The notes: generated by a model from the letters alone, not told the origin. Positions 53,115 to 61,682 are shown, numbered from the stretch's first letter. The stretch: 64,000 nucleotides of DNA from Candidatus Bathyarchaeota archaeon (GCA_026014485.1 JAOZIE010000002.1:272774-336773), one strand, 5' to 3'. Numbers and translations are program-made.

Positions 53115-53753
53115 ATGGCGTTCATAACTGACTTTCCCCTTTTCCTGACTTCGGTAGCCTTCATTTCGCTTTCAGGCGTGCTTCTGCCTGGACCCTTATT
53201 CGCCGTCACCATTGAAAAAGCTCAAAAACGCAAGAACGCGGGTGTCCTCATCGCGTTAGGACATGGAGTGGTGGAATTCCCGTTGATGTTTCTTATCTTC
53301 TTTTTGCTGAGCGAGTTTGAGGTGCCTTGGTATGTTCAGGTGGGTGTCGGTTTAGTGGGGGGCTTGCTCATGATTTATCTTGGTGTAACAACTTTCTGGA
53401 ACCGAAATAAACCCGCCGAATATGCTAGTTCTGCGCAGGATTCGTTGTTGGCGGGCATACGCACAACCGCTGCTAACCCTGCGTTTATTCTTTGGTGGCT
53501 AACTGTAGGAACCGCACTTATCTTGAATGCACAACTGTTTGGGATAGCAGGCTTCTCCGTGTTCGCTGGAGTGCACTGGTCCTGTGACTTCATTTGGTAC
53601 ACGGTGGTGGCTTTCCTGATTTTTAAGTCCTACAAGTTCTGGACGAAGCGGATTCATCAATGCATTACCTTTTTTTGTGTTGCCGTCCTAGTAGGCTTTG
53701 GAGCATGGTTCTTTGCCTCAGCTCTATGGCAGCTAGCAACCATGATTCTGTAG
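53115..53753 (+). CDS. LysE/RhtB-type translocator
   Basis: 212-aa membrane protein with about six helices. Family marks: the first helix SGVLLPGPLFAVTI with the Pro-Gly-Pro element, the cytoplasmic GVLIALGHGVVEFPLMF and the mid helix IRTTAANPAFILWWLTVG. Members export amino acids or related small solutes; the substrate here is unknown. It has its own promoter region with an inverted repeat and ends 12 bp before the macrodomain gene. Confidence 0.88.
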   Translation: MAFITDFPLFLTSVAFISLSGVLLPGPLFAVTIEKAQKRKNAGVLIALGHGVVEFPLMFLIFFLLSEFEVPWYVQVGVGLVGGLLMIYLGVTTFWNRNKPAEYASSAQDSLLAGIRTTAANPAFILWWLTVGTALILNAQLFGIAGFSVFAGVHWSCDFIWYTVVAFLIFKSYKFWTKRIHQCITFFCVAVLVGFGAWFFASALWQLATMIL

Positions 53754-53765
53754 GCACAAAACAAA

Positions 53766-54341
53766 ATGGTCCGCGACGAATTTGAAGTGGGCAAAGCAAA
53801 AATCCGCTTAGTCAAAGGCGACATAACCGAGATTGAGACCGAAGCAATAGTGAATGCTGCAAACTCTTCGCTTATGGGAGGCGGAGGCGTCGACGGAGCA
53901 ATCCACCGTAAAGGCGGACCAAAAATTCTTGAAGAATGCAGAAAACTACGTCAAACAGCCTACCCCAGCGGGTTACCCACCGGACAAGCGGTTATGACCT
54001 CTGGCGGTAACCTGAAAGCCAGCAAAGTTATTCATACGGTTGGTCCAGTGTGGCGGGGCGGAAGCCGCAGCGAGGCAGAATTGCTGGCGGATGCATACGT
54101 GAATTCGCTGGGTTTGGCAGTTGAAAACGGGTTGCGCAGCATAGCTTTCCCATCTATCAGCACAGGCGCGTATGGGTACCCTATAAAAGAAGCCTGCCGC
54201 GTCGCTTTGAAGACGGTTAAAGGGTTTCTGGAAACCAAGAACCATGTGGCTGTGGTGGTGTTTGTGCTGTTTTCAGAGTCAGATTTGGCAGTTTACAGGC
54301 GCGCGGCATCAGAAATATTCAAGATGGACATTCACAGTTGA
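53766..54341 (+). CDS. Macrodomain protein (ADP-ribose binding / hydrolase)
   Basis: 191-aa single macrodomain of MacroD type. The ADP-ribose loop is NAANSSLMGGGGVDGAIHRKGG (residues about 31-52), with HTVGPVW and SISTGAYGYP following. The intact Asn and GGGGVDGAI loop suggest catalytic deacylation of ADP-ribose adducts or O-acetyl-ADP-ribose. It begins 12 bp after the LysE gene, so co-transcription is likely. Confidence 0.94.
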   Translation: MVRDEFEVGKAKIRLVKGDITEIETEAIVNAANSSLMGGGGVDGAIHRKGGPKILEECRKLRQTAYPSGLPTGQAVMTSGGNLKASKVIHTVGPVWRGGSRSEAELLADAYVNSLGLAVENGLRSIAFPSISTGAYGYPIKEACRVALKTVKGFLETKNHVAVVVFVLFSESDLAVYRRAASEIFKMDIHS

Positions 54342-54421
54342 AGCTGCAAGTGTGACTGTGGTTAGGTTACAGCAGAATTTTATAAGGGTTTACGGTGGGC
54401 TTTATTATAGGAAGTGATTTT

Positions 54422-54694
54422 ATGCCAACGTTCATCGTGAGTTCAGCCATTTTGAAGCCAGCCCATGACCCGCAGGCTTGTGCGGTGGGTGCACCAAAAA
54501 TGCTAAGGCAAGCAGGATTGAACGATGTCGTATTGAGGTCTTGTTACTGCTGCTCTGAATATGGAAGTGTCGTTTTTATTGTAGACAGCAAAAGCCGCGA
54601 CGCCGTTCTGGAGGCATTTAACAAAATTAATGTACCTGTAGCGTCAATTGTGGAAGCTGAAGAGATAAAGCAGCCTGTAAAAGTAACTGCGTAA
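54422..54694 (+). CDS. Small alpha-beta protein with CYCC motif, unknown function
   Basis: 90 aa from ATG 54422. Strand-helix pattern of a ferredoxin-like or ACT-like fold: TFIVSSAILKPAHDP, helix GAPKMLRQAGL, strand VVLRSCYCCSEYGSVVFIVD, helix RDAVLEAFNKI, strand VASIVEAEEI. The clustered cysteines in SCYCCSEYG may bind metal or take part in redox chemistry. I do not recognise the family. A TATA-like TTTTATAAGG near 54380 fits the start. Confidence 0.65.
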   Translation: MPTFIVSSAILKPAHDPQACAVGAPKMLRQAGLNDVVLRSCYCCSEYGSVVFIVDSKSRDAVLEAFNKINVPVASIVEAEEIKQPVKVTA

Positions 54695-54872
54695 TTTCGC
54701 AGGTTTCTGCCTTCGAAGGCTTTTGTTGGAGGAATGCTTAAACTCTCGTTGTTCAGGTTTATTGCTTTTTTTAGGTTGATTTGAGTGGTGCCGCTGTTCT
54801 TTGTATCGGTTGGTGGTATGGAAAATGTTTTATGCTAAAACCGTACATAACGAGAAAGCGGGAGGTAGAAAA

Positions 54873-55037
54873 ATGGCAAAGTGTCCAGATTGTGGAAAGG
54901 ATATTAAAACCGCAAAGAAAACTTGGAAGATGGCTGGTAAACCTGACAAAGCGGGAAAACGAACTCAATTGACTATAGGCTTGTTTGAGTGCTGTGGCAA
55001 GACTTTTCGGCAAGTCCTAGAAAAGAAGAAAATCTAA
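54873..55037 (+). CDS. Small zinc-ribbon protein with Cren7-like core, copy 2
   Basis: 54 aa, start MAKCPDCGKDI, with GGAGGT 6 nt upstream of the ATG, the strongest ribosome site in this region. Cys pairs in CPDCG and ECCGK. The core KKTWKMAGKPDKAGKR, then IGLFECCGKTFRQVLEKKKI, is close to the copy at 18762 and resembles the Cren7 pattern W-x-x-A...IGLF...GK-x-FR-x-x-L. The strong translation signal suggests an abundant protein, as expected for a chromatin component; that role is inference. Confidence 0.78.
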   Translation: MAKCPDCGKDIKTAKKTWKMAGKPDKAGKRTQLTIGLFECCGKTFRQVLEKKKI

Positions 55038-55189
55038 ACGGCTTATGCCCTTTCTTTTTTTCTTCATGTTTTTTTGTTTCTTAGCTTTTTGGTTTCCACC
55101 CCTAAAAATACCTATATAGATTATGGAGAGCAAACATAAAAGCGGCTTTAATATACATAGTTATTGAAAGTAAGAGGTGAAAAAAGAAA

Positions 55190-55366
55190 ATGTTATCAAG
55201 AGATTGTGATGGATGCTCCCAAATGAAAGCATGCAGCAAACGATACCGAAACGTCGGCAAAAGCGAAAAAGTTTACTGTGCAGACGGAACTGCACATCTG
55301 GTTGACGGAGCTGCCGTAACTCAAAACGCAGACCTGTACGCACAATGCATCGAAGTGTGCCACTAG
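55190..55366 (+). CDS. Small cysteine-rich protein, unknown function
   Basis: 58 aa with six cysteines: CDGCSQMKAC at the N-terminus, YCADG in the middle, QCIEVCH at the end. AAGAGGTG lies about 11 nt upstream, and TATA-like sequences (TTAATATACA near 55149) precede it. The spacing suits a metal site or a disulfide-linked fold. There is no signal peptide, so it is probably cytosolic and metal-binding. Family not recognised. Confidence 0.6.
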   Translation: MLSRDCDGCSQMKACSKRYRNVGKSEKVYCADGTAHLVDGAAVTQNADLYAQCIEVCH

Positions 55367-55413
55367 TTCCTCCCTTGTTTAGAAACCGGGAAAAAACTGT
55401 TTTCATGTTTACT

Positions 55414-56064
55414 TCATGGCTTATACCCAACCAGCAGCGCCACCTCAAGCCACTTCCAATAGCAGTCAACATCCACGAAGCCGATTTGCCTAAGCCAGCC
55501 CAATTGAGTTTCAACATCCAACGTCTTATTCGATGGATCCTCTGTTTCAGGCGTCATGCCCACTTTCGCCAAACACTTCAGATGTGCCCTTTGCGTGGGC
55601 GATGCAACATGCTCCAAGTTACAGAAAACGCCGTCTGGATTCAGCAAGTCAAACACTTCTTGGTAAAGCTGCCTTTTCCGTTCATGGTGCAGATGATGAA
55701 TTGCCAAACTTGAAACCACTGCGTCAAAGCAGCCGAGTTCCGAAGCGGGAAGGGGTAAGTTGAAGTCGTGCATAACCAGTTTTACATGTTGGTCATTGGC
55801 GAACCGTTTCTTAGCTTGCAGCAGCATAGGCTCAGAGAAATCTAGCCCCACGCTTTCTGCTTCGGGGTGGCGTTGCTTAACCAGTGCAAGGGTCAGTCCA
55901 TCACCAGTACCTAAATCGAGTATGCGTGTTACTTTGGGGGGAATCTGGTCAAGAAGCGCTGCCTCGGCTTCCGCACGATGAGGAAGCTTTTCTGCTTTAG
56001 CCAAGTAATTTGCGGTGTGCTCAACTGTTTGCCATTCACTTAAATCTGAAACAGGTTTCTTCAT
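55414..56064 (-). CDS. Class I SAM-dependent methyltransferase
   Basis: 216 aa. The SAM site is ILDLGTGDGLTLALV near residue 48, the acidic loop VGLDFSEPML follows, and the post-motif is FDAVVSSLAIHHLHHERK. The layout is that of UbiE/trans-aconitate type small-molecule methyltransferases. The C-terminus WLRQIGFVDVDCYWKWLEVALLVG is characteristic. The substrate is unknown. GTG 56073 is an alternative start 9 nt upstream. Confidence 0.88.
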   Translation of the reverse strand: MKKPVSDLSEWQTVEHTANYLAKAEKLPHRAEAEAALLDQIPPKVTRILDLGTGDGLTLALVKQRHPEAESVGLDFSEPMLLQAKKRFANDQHVKLVMHDFNLPLPASELGCFDAVVSSLAIHHLHHERKRQLYQEVFDLLNPDGVFCNLEHVASPTQRAHLKCLAKVGMTPETEDPSNKTLDVETQLGWLRQIGFVDVDCYWKWLEVALLVGYKP

Positions 56065-56256
56065 AGACGCCACTTTTGTGGTAAACCTAAAAGTCTTGCC
56101 TGATTTAAACTGTTAAGCCTTTGAAGCAGCAATTGGATGTAGCATCATACAAAACCGTGCATTGTTGACTGTTTAGGTTGAAAGCAGGGGGCATCCTTAT
56201 ATCTAATTTTAGCCTTTTCACATGGACATCAACAGTAAACATTGAGGGACGTTTGT

Positions 56257-56595
56257 ATGGAGTTTTGTCCAGATTGTGGCTCGCGATTGGTGCCGAAAAA
56301 AACTGAAAACGCGGTTTCGTTGGTCTGCCCCAAATGCGGATACGTTAAACAAGAGTCCGATAAGCTGGAAGTTAAAGTGGGCGCCAAAGTCATAAAACAT
56401 AACATACAGCAGAAAGTAACAATCATAGGCAAAGACGACCAAGTAAACACCATGCCCACCATGCGAATGGAATGCCCCAAATGCGGCAACATGCAAGTTT
56501 ACGTCTGGCAAGTGCAAACACGCGGCGGAGACGAATCCTCAACACAGTTCTTCCGATGCACAAAATGCAACCACACCTTCAGAGAATACACTTAA
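56257..56595 (+). CDS. tfs: Transcription factor S (TFIIS/RPB9-like)
   Basis: 112 aa. The N-terminal zinc ribbon is FCPDCGSRL...LVCPKCGYV, and the C-terminal zinc ribbon is ECPKCGN...FFRCTKCNHTFREYT. The tip motif GGDESS supplies the acidic pair that stimulates transcript cleavage by stalled RNA polymerase, so this is TFS rather than a pure RPB9 subunit. ATG 56257 gives the conserved MEFCPDCG start; an upstream start at 56242 only adds five residues. Confidence 0.95.
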   Translation: MEFCPDCGSRLVPKKTENAVSLVCPKCGYVKQESDKLEVKVGAKVIKHNIQQKVTIIGKDDQVNTMPTMRMECPKCGNMQVYVWQVQTRGGDESSTQFFRCTKCNHTFREYT

Positions 56596-57119
56596 CCCGC
56601 GCGGCTAATACCCTACCTGTTTGCCGCCTACTTTTTCAATTCAAAAACGATTTTTTCTTACCGTCTGTTCGGTTTATTTCGAAGCGACCAAACAGCAGAC
56701 AGAAAAAAGGATACGCCCTAACCAAAAATAAGCTTTGAAAAAGAGAAAATCAAACAAGCCTCAGTTAAAAACAATAAAAACCGAAGCTGTGCAGCATAAC
56801 CCCCGCTGAAAACCGAGGTTTAGGTGCGGTTTTGCTGGTTTCCGCCGTTTTCTGGGGGTTCTCTGCGATTTTTTTAAACTTCGAAGTACAAAATTGAGGT
56901 TGAAAACCAATTTATCTCGTTGTGGAAAAAGGAAGTTTGGGGATTACTTTCATGCAACGCATGCCCGCGCTTTGGCTGGGTTGCCTTCGGCAAGACGCGG
57001 AGGCTCCTTAGCCCAACAAAAGCCGTTTGCGCGTCTTTCCCAAAACGTGCTGTAACCCGCCAAAGCCTCTCCCCACGTGCTTTTGGGTATCGACTTTTTG
57101 GGAGAAAACGTGGATAGCG
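56596..57119. other. 524-bp gene-free region with possible RNA structure
   Basis: Contains a TATA-like TTTTTTTAAAC (about 56870-56880), a hairpin TTGCC-TTC-GGCAA near 56982 and a longer stem CCCAAAACGTG (57039-57049) with CACGTGCTTTTGGG (57074-57087). It lies between the convergent tfs and aguA genes. No protein frame is credible; transcription of a structured RNA is possible. Confidence 0.4.
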
Positions 57120-58205
57120 TTATGGTTTTGGTGGTTGGGTCCATTTGAAGTTTGAGGTGGGCTGCTGCTGTGAAATGCAGTGTAAGGTTCCTAAGCCATG
57201 CACTAAGTCGTTGCAGTTGACTCCCGCGACTTTCCTGTCGGGAAACCATTCTTGGATTATGGACAGCGCTCGCTTGTCATTTTTGTGGCTGAAAACGGGT
57301 ACCAAGACGACGCTGTTGCCGATGTAGAAGTTGGTGTAGCTGGCGGGTAGCCGTTCCGCGTTGTCTCCTAGGGCACAGGGCATCGGCAGCTTAACCACCT
57401 GAAGGTTATTTCCGTCTTGGTCCACGGCGCGACGGAGAAGCTCGTAGTTCTCTTTGAGGGCAGCGTAGTTTTCGTCATTTGGGTCTTCTTCATAGGCGCA
57501 AAGAACTGTTGTGGGGTTCACGAATCGGGCAATGTCGTCTATGTGTCCGTCGGTATCATCTCCAACAATGCCAGCGTTGAGCCAAAGGACGCGGCTGACG
57601 CCCAAGTAGCTCTTTAGGTACCCCTCGATTTCTGTCTTGCTAAGCGCGGGGTTTCTGTTAGGGTTAAGAAGGCACTGCTCAGTCGTCAACAGTGTTCCTG
57701 CGCCGTTAACGTCTATGGAGCCGCCTTCCAACACGATTTCTGGCTCAAAGCAGGGTAACTGCATCTGCTGGTTCATGTATGGCGTGATGCGGCGGTCTTT
57801 GAGGAGTTCATCGTATTTTTCGCCCCAAGAATTGAAAATCCAGCGTACCATAGCTAACCTGTGGTGTTGGTCAACCACGAAAGTGGGTCCATAGTCGCGG
57901 AACCACACATCCGCATAGTCAAATTTGAAAAACCTGACCCTGCCAAGGTTAACGGCGTTCTCTTTAAGAAGCCCGGTTGCCTTCTGCTCCATGTCAGGGT
58001 TTTTGACGAATAGGTTGACGTGTTCGGTTTGGTGAATCAGCTTGATTATTTGGACGTATGTTTCTTCTGCTTTGTCAACTCGGAGAGGGAATGTTGTGGG
58101 GTCGTGGGGCCATGATAGCCAGATGGCGTCGTGTTTTTCCCATTCGGCGGGCATGTGGTAACCTAATTCGCGTGGGGTCTTGCCAAGAAACGTGTCAGGT
58201 TCCAT
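57120..58205 (-). CDS. aguA: Agmatine deiminase
   Basis: 361-aa pentein enzyme turning agmatine into N-carbamoylputrescine. The start MPAEWEKHDAIWLSWPHD, the acidic WFRDYGPTFVV loop, the EGGSIDVNG loop, GDDTDGHIDDIARFV and the terminal GLGTLHCISQQ with the nucleophilic Cys are all present. The gene lies 12 bp after the amidase that uses its product, forming a two-gene putrescine pathway from arginine-derived agmatine. Confidence 0.96.
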   Translation of the reverse strand: MEPDTFLGKTPRELGYHMPAEWEKHDAIWLSWPHDPTTFPLRVDKAEETYVQIIKLIHQTEHVNLFVKNPDMEQKATGLLKENAVNLGRVRFFKFDYADVWFRDYGPTFVVDQHHRLAMVRWIFNSWGEKYDELLKDRRITPYMNQQMQLPCFEPEIVLEGGSIDVNGAGTLLTTEQCLLNPNRNPALSKTEIEGYLKSYLGVSRVLWLNAGIVGDDTDGHIDDIARFVNPTTVLCAYEEDPNDENYAALKENYELLRRAVDQDGNNLQVVKLPMPCALGDNAERLPASYTNFYIGNSVVLVPVFSHKNDKRALSIIQEWFPDRKVAGVNCNDLVHGLGTLHCISQQQPTSNFKWTQPPKP

Positions 58206-58217
58206 TTTGTTGTTTCC

Positions 58218-59231
58218 TCAAGGAGAGTCTTTTGTGAGGGGCAGGTAGGTGTCGGGGCGCCTGTTCGCAAGAAAACCCCAGCCCTCGCGGATTTGCCTAT
58301 TCTTAGACAAATCTAAGGTAACGAGGAGGGTTTCCTCTTTTTCGCCGTTTGCCTCGCCCAGTACCTGCCCAAAAGAGTCGCATACAAAGGAGCCTCCCCA
58401 GAACTTCAGTTGCCCCTCTATGCCAACGCGGTTTACGGCTGCAACGTGGACGCCGTTTTCGATGGCATGAGCGCGCTGGACGGTTTTCCATGCATCGTGC
58501 CAGTCGCCTTCGTCAGAGCTGCAGCCCTGGATGGTTCCGATGGCGGTGGGGTAGAAGAGTATGTCGGCGCCTTTGAGGACGCTGATTCGGGCGGGTTCAG
58601 GAAACCACTGATCATAGCAGATAAGGACACCGATGCAGGCATAGCGGGTTCGGTAGACGCCGTAGCCCAAATTGCCGTCTGAGAAGTAGTTTTTCTCGTA
58701 GAAATACTGGTCGTGCGGAACGTGAATTTTGCGGTAAACACCAAGAATTTCTCCATCAGCATCGATGGTGGCAGCCGAGTTGTAGAATTTGCCGTCGGAG
58801 CCTTTCTCAAACAACGGCGCAACAATGACTACACCATGCTTTTTTGCCAAAACAGCCAGTGCAGCGGTGGATTGCCCCGGGATGGTTTCTGCGAGCTCGT
58901 GGACTTCTTGATGTTTCTGTTGGGGAAAGTAGGGTGTATGATAAAGCTCTTGGAGGCCCACAATTTGGGCGCCTTTTCGTGCGGCTTCTTCAATTCTTCG
59001 GAGGGTTTTGTTCTGGTTTTCTTGGAGATTTTCTGAGGGGGCGGTTTGTATGAGTGCAAGCGTAACTTTCTTTGGGACTTCGGGGTTTTCTTGCGGCGTA
59101 TCTTTTGCTGTTATTGGGGATTCCTTCCGTGAATTCTCTATTGGGCTGTGGGGTAATAACTTTTCTGGCTTCAAAGAGGCAAATGGGTCTGAGCGGCGGC
59201 GTTCTCGGCAAATCTTAAGAAGCAAATGCAC
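58218..59231 (-). CDS. aguB: N-carbamoylputrescine amidase
   Basis: Nitrilase-fold enzyme releasing putrescine, CO2 and ammonia. Catalytic triad: Glu in LQELYHTPYF, Lys in YRKIHVPHD and Cys in LICYDQWFPEPAR. The catalytic domain begins at KVTLALIQ, about residue 55. The preceding 54 residues, rich in Pro, Lys and Ser, are unusual for the family and have no ATG start; GTG 59231 and TTG 59174 are the only ordinary starts. The true start is uncertain. Confidence 0.93.
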   Translation of the reverse strand: MHLLLKICRERRRSDPFASLKPEKLLPHSPIENSRKESPITAKDTPQENPEVPKKVTLALIQTAPSENLQENQNKTLRRIEEAARKGAQIVGLQELYHTPYFPQQKHQEVHELAETIPGQSTAALAVLAKKHGVVIVAPLFEKGSDGKFYNSAATIDADGEILGVYRKIHVPHDQYFYEKNYFSDGNLGYGVYRTRYACIGVLICYDQWFPEPARISVLKGADILFYPTAIGTIQGCSSDEGDWHDAWKTVQRAHAIENGVHVAAVNRVGIEGQLKFWGGSFVCDSFGQVLGEANGEKEETLLVTLDLSKNRQIREGWGFLANRRPDTYLPLTKDSP

Positions 59232-59288
59232 GGTTATACTATTGGAACGGTTTGTTTTGATAACCGTCTTCTGGAAGCGAAATCTGCA

Positions 59289-59534
59289 ATGAATGATAAT
59301 TCCACGTTTGAAAAAATCGATTTTCTAAACAGAACACTCACAGGCATCAATTCGAGCCTCAGCGCCAAAATTTCACGGGTGGAAGCGCATTTGCTCGCGG
59401 CAGAGTTGGATTACATGTACGGCAACGTGACAGAGCAGGCATACGAGGAAATTACGACACTGATTAACCAGAAAATTCAGCACATAACCGACGTGCTGCT
59501 GGAGTTGCAGAAAGCCGAAGCCTTGCTACGCTAA
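59289..59534 (+). CDS. Small helical protein, unknown function
   Basis: 81 aa from ATG 59289, predicted mostly helical (KIDFLNRTLTGINSSLSAKISRVEAHLLAAELDYMYG, then QAYEEITTLINQKIQHITDVLLELQ). The heptad pattern suggests a helical hairpin or coiled coil. A TATA-like GGTTATACTATT near 59235 fits. It is divergent from aguB with about 60 bp between plausible starts. No family recognised. Confidence 0.55.
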   Translation: MNDNSTFEKIDFLNRTLTGINSSLSAKISRVEAHLLAAELDYMYGNVTEQAYEEITTLINQKIQHITDVLLELQKAEALLR

Positions 59535-59885
59535 AACGGGAGGTCACGATTTATATTCAAGGTTTCCCACTTCGCCTTCAAATGCAGGAAACATCGCCCA
59601 TGATGATAATTGCACGTTAAGACAGGAGGATACAGTCACTTCTGTTTCTCCTGAAATATGACTTGACACATATTTTGTTCTGAGGCGATGCAAGTCGCAT
59701 TCCTGAAAAATTGTTTGGCGCAAGATAGTCGGCTTTTGGCAAAAATAAGGGGCAAATCGATTTTAATTGTGCATTTGGTCTTTGAGTGATGACAAGTGTT
59801 ATCGGCGGGTCGTCTGGTGTGACGTGAAGGTTTATACTATACGCAAGGCTAATAGCTATACAGGGGATGTTATAACACGAATTTT
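59535..59885. other. 351-bp spacer without a gene
   Basis: No credible coding frame. A box C-like ATGATGA (59600-59606) and a box D-like CTGA (59651-59654) lie 55 bp apart, the size of a C/D guide RNA, but the internal D' and C' boxes are poor. Confidence 0.35.
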
Positions 59886-60068
59886 TTGGCTAAGGAACAT
59901 TATTTTAAGAATGGGTGGGCATGTCGCAAGTGCGGCAAAACGACGGAGCACAGAAAGGAAGGTAACGGTGCAGATAGCGAGTTGATTTGCGTGGTTTGCG
60001 GGTGCAGTGTGCGCACTGATTCACCAAAGACCAGCTATATGAACTATAAAAGACGGATCCACGCGTGA
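59886..60068 (+). CDS. Small zinc-ribbon protein
   Basis: 60 aa from TTG 59886. One zinc ribbon: WACRKCGKTTEHRK...LICVVCGCSVRTD, followed by a basic tail KTSYMNYKRRIHA. The CxxC pairs are 22 residues apart. The role is unknown; such stand-alone ribbons usually bind nucleic acid or a partner protein. The TTG start lacks a clear ribosome site, but TATA-like GTTATAAC (about 59869-59876) would give a nearly leaderless mRNA. Confidence 0.6.
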   Translation: MAKEHYFKNGWACRKCGKTTEHRKEGNGADSELICVVCGCSVRTDSPKTSYMNYKRRIHA

Positions 60069-60166
60069 CACATCTACGGTGCAAATGAGCTTTTCAGGAT
60101 AAAGAAAAAAGACAAAGAGACAAAAGGAACATGCTAGGTTATTGTCAAACTGCGCAGACCCGTTTT

Positions 60167-60460
60167 TCACGGGATTTTTTCCACTATCTGCGCAAGTTCG
60201 GCTTGGCTAAATGCCCTCATTGTGATGGTTTCTTGGTTGCCTGTTGCTGCGACTGCCAAAGCAAATGCTGCCATGGAGTGGTCGTCTGGAAATTCGACTT
60301 TAGCTACGGCATCGTATTGCCCCATGGTGAGGTTCCAATCCAGCTGTTTTCCTCCGAACTTTTCGACGGCGGCACTTGCAGCCTGAACATCTTGAAGCAG
60401 AGTCTTAGGGGTAGCAAGCCCCTTCGGGGTGGCTTTCATCAAAACAATATATGTCGGCAT
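60167..60460 (-). CDS. GYD domain protein
   Basis: 97 aa from ATG 60460 (MPTYIVLMKATPKG). The single domain contains the family pattern AVEKFGGKQLDWNLTMGQYDAVAKVEFPDD, with G-Q-Y-D replacing the naming G-Y-D, and ends in TMRAFSQAELAQIVEKIP. It is a ferredoxin-like small dimer of unknown function, often linked to stress or metabolite binding. A second ATG upstream (60469) is possible. Confidence 0.88.
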   Translation of the reverse strand: MPTYIVLMKATPKGLATPKTLLQDVQAASAAVEKFGGKQLDWNLTMGQYDAVAKVEFPDDHSMAAFALAVAATGNQETITMRAFSQAELAQIVEKIP

Positions 60461-60677
60461 CGGTTTCAACCTTCAATAATTACAAGCAGATTCAATCACC
60501 CTATTAAACCTGTAACGCTTGCCAAAGCAAGACGCGTAGTCTACAGACAGCAAACGGATGATTAAACGAGACCCAAAGAGGTATTTGCTGAGTGGGCGAG
60601 TCACCTTTTTGGCAAATGATAAAGTTTATATATCAATCTAGCTGATGATGAATTCAGCGAGTTTTGAGGAAATAAAA

Positions 60678-61043
60678 ATGGCAATTGAAGTAGACACTAT
60701 TATTTTTATGCTGATTGGCATAGTTGTCAATGTTGTAGTGAATTCTTTGTTTGTCTGGCTTGCTGGCAGAGCATTGGTCGGCGGTGAAAAAGCAAAATTC
60801 ACTGACGCCGTCTGGATTGTAGTTCTCGGATCCATAATAAACGGTGTAATCGGCGCCTTCTTCTATGGCATAGTTGGCTCAATTATAACGTTTATTCTCT
60901 GGCTGGGCTTGATTAAGCACTTCTTTGATTGCGGATGGGGCAAAGCATTCATAATCGCAGTTGTTGCCATAATAATCCAATTCATACTCAGCTTCATAAT
61001 AGCACTGATATTCGGAGCCGCCATATACATCACAGGGATATAG
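60678..61043 (+). CDS. Small four-helix membrane protein
   Basis: 121 aa from ATG 60678, with GAGG about 8 nt upstream and TATA-like TTTATATATC near 60624. Four hydrophobic helices: IIFMLIGIVVNVVVNSLFVWLA, WIVVLGSIINGVIGAFFYGIV, IITFILWLGLIKHFF and KAFIIAVVAIIIQFILSFIIALI. Few charged residues lie within the helices. No transporter motif is recognised; function unknown. Confidence 0.7.
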   Translation: MAIEVDTIIFMLIGIVVNVVVNSLFVWLAGRALVGGEKAKFTDAVWIVVLGSIINGVIGAFFYGIVGSIITFILWLGLIKHFFDCGWGKAFIIAVVAIIIQFILSFIIALIFGAAIYITGI

Positions 61044-61196
61044 GCCGCCCAAATCACCTTTTTCTTTTTAAACCGTAATTCCCCCAACTAAAGGGCTTTT
61101 GAAAGATTGCAAACGCATAGACATCTCTTCCTTTTGCAAGCTATTGCCCCAGGTTTTTGTTCTAAAGCCTTTTATAGGCTTTTGAGAGGAATTATA

Positions 61197-61436
61197 GTGA
61201 ATCAGAGCATTAGGAGGCTTTTAAAAATCAAGAAAATTTGCGGTGTAATCCTGATTGTTGGGCTATTAGCTATGACCCTGTTCTGTGGTGTCGCAGCAGC
61301 CAGTAATGCTGTTGGACCAGCACCCAATGCGGGTGATGGCATCTCAGACCAAAGCGGGCTTGAACGACCGGACAATCCTGGCGTTGGACCAGCACCCAAT
61401 TCAGGCGACGGCTTTCCCGACGGAAGCGGACTTTAA
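61197..61436 (+). CDS. Small secreted protein with PAPN repeats
   Basis: 79 aa from GTG 61197, with GAGAGGA 6 nt upstream. A signal peptide (VILIVGLLAMTLFCGVAAA) precedes a short mature part of two repeats: GPAPNAGDGISDQSGL and GPAPNSGDGFPDGSGL, linked by ERPDNPGV. The mature peptide would be only about 45 residues, acidic and Gly/Pro-rich. The function is unknown. A clear hairpin terminator follows. Confidence 0.65.
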   Translation: MNQSIRRLLKIKKICGVILIVGLLAMTLFCGVAAASNAVGPAPNAGDGISDQSGLERPDNPGVGPAPNSGDGFPDGSGL

Positions 61437-61469
61437 GGCTAAACGGGTATTAGCCAAACCCATTTTTTT
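61437..61469 (+). terminator. Hairpin plus T-run terminator
   Basis: GGCTAA (61437-61442) pairs with TTAGCC (61450-61455) around a 7-nt loop, followed by CCCA and a run of seven T (61463-61469). It starts directly after the stop codon of the small secreted protein gene. Confidence 0.65.
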
Positions 61470-61682
61470 AATGAATATTCAGTTATGTGTTTTGTCTAAA
61501 AATACTGACCGCTTTAGTCAGGTTCTTTTGGCCAGTTTATCTTTTACGCGTGCATAAATAAACCATATTAAACTTTGCCAGTATTATCTATGAAGCAGGC
61601 AATTTCAACTTCAAAGCCCTTTACATGCGGGTGTGTCGTCTGGAGGAATATGAATAATGAAGTATTATAGGGGGCTTAGAAA

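Noticed and set aside
59600..59654. C/D box guide RNA candidate
   Set aside because: Terminal C and D boxes fit, but D' and C' are not recognisable and no terminal stem pairs.
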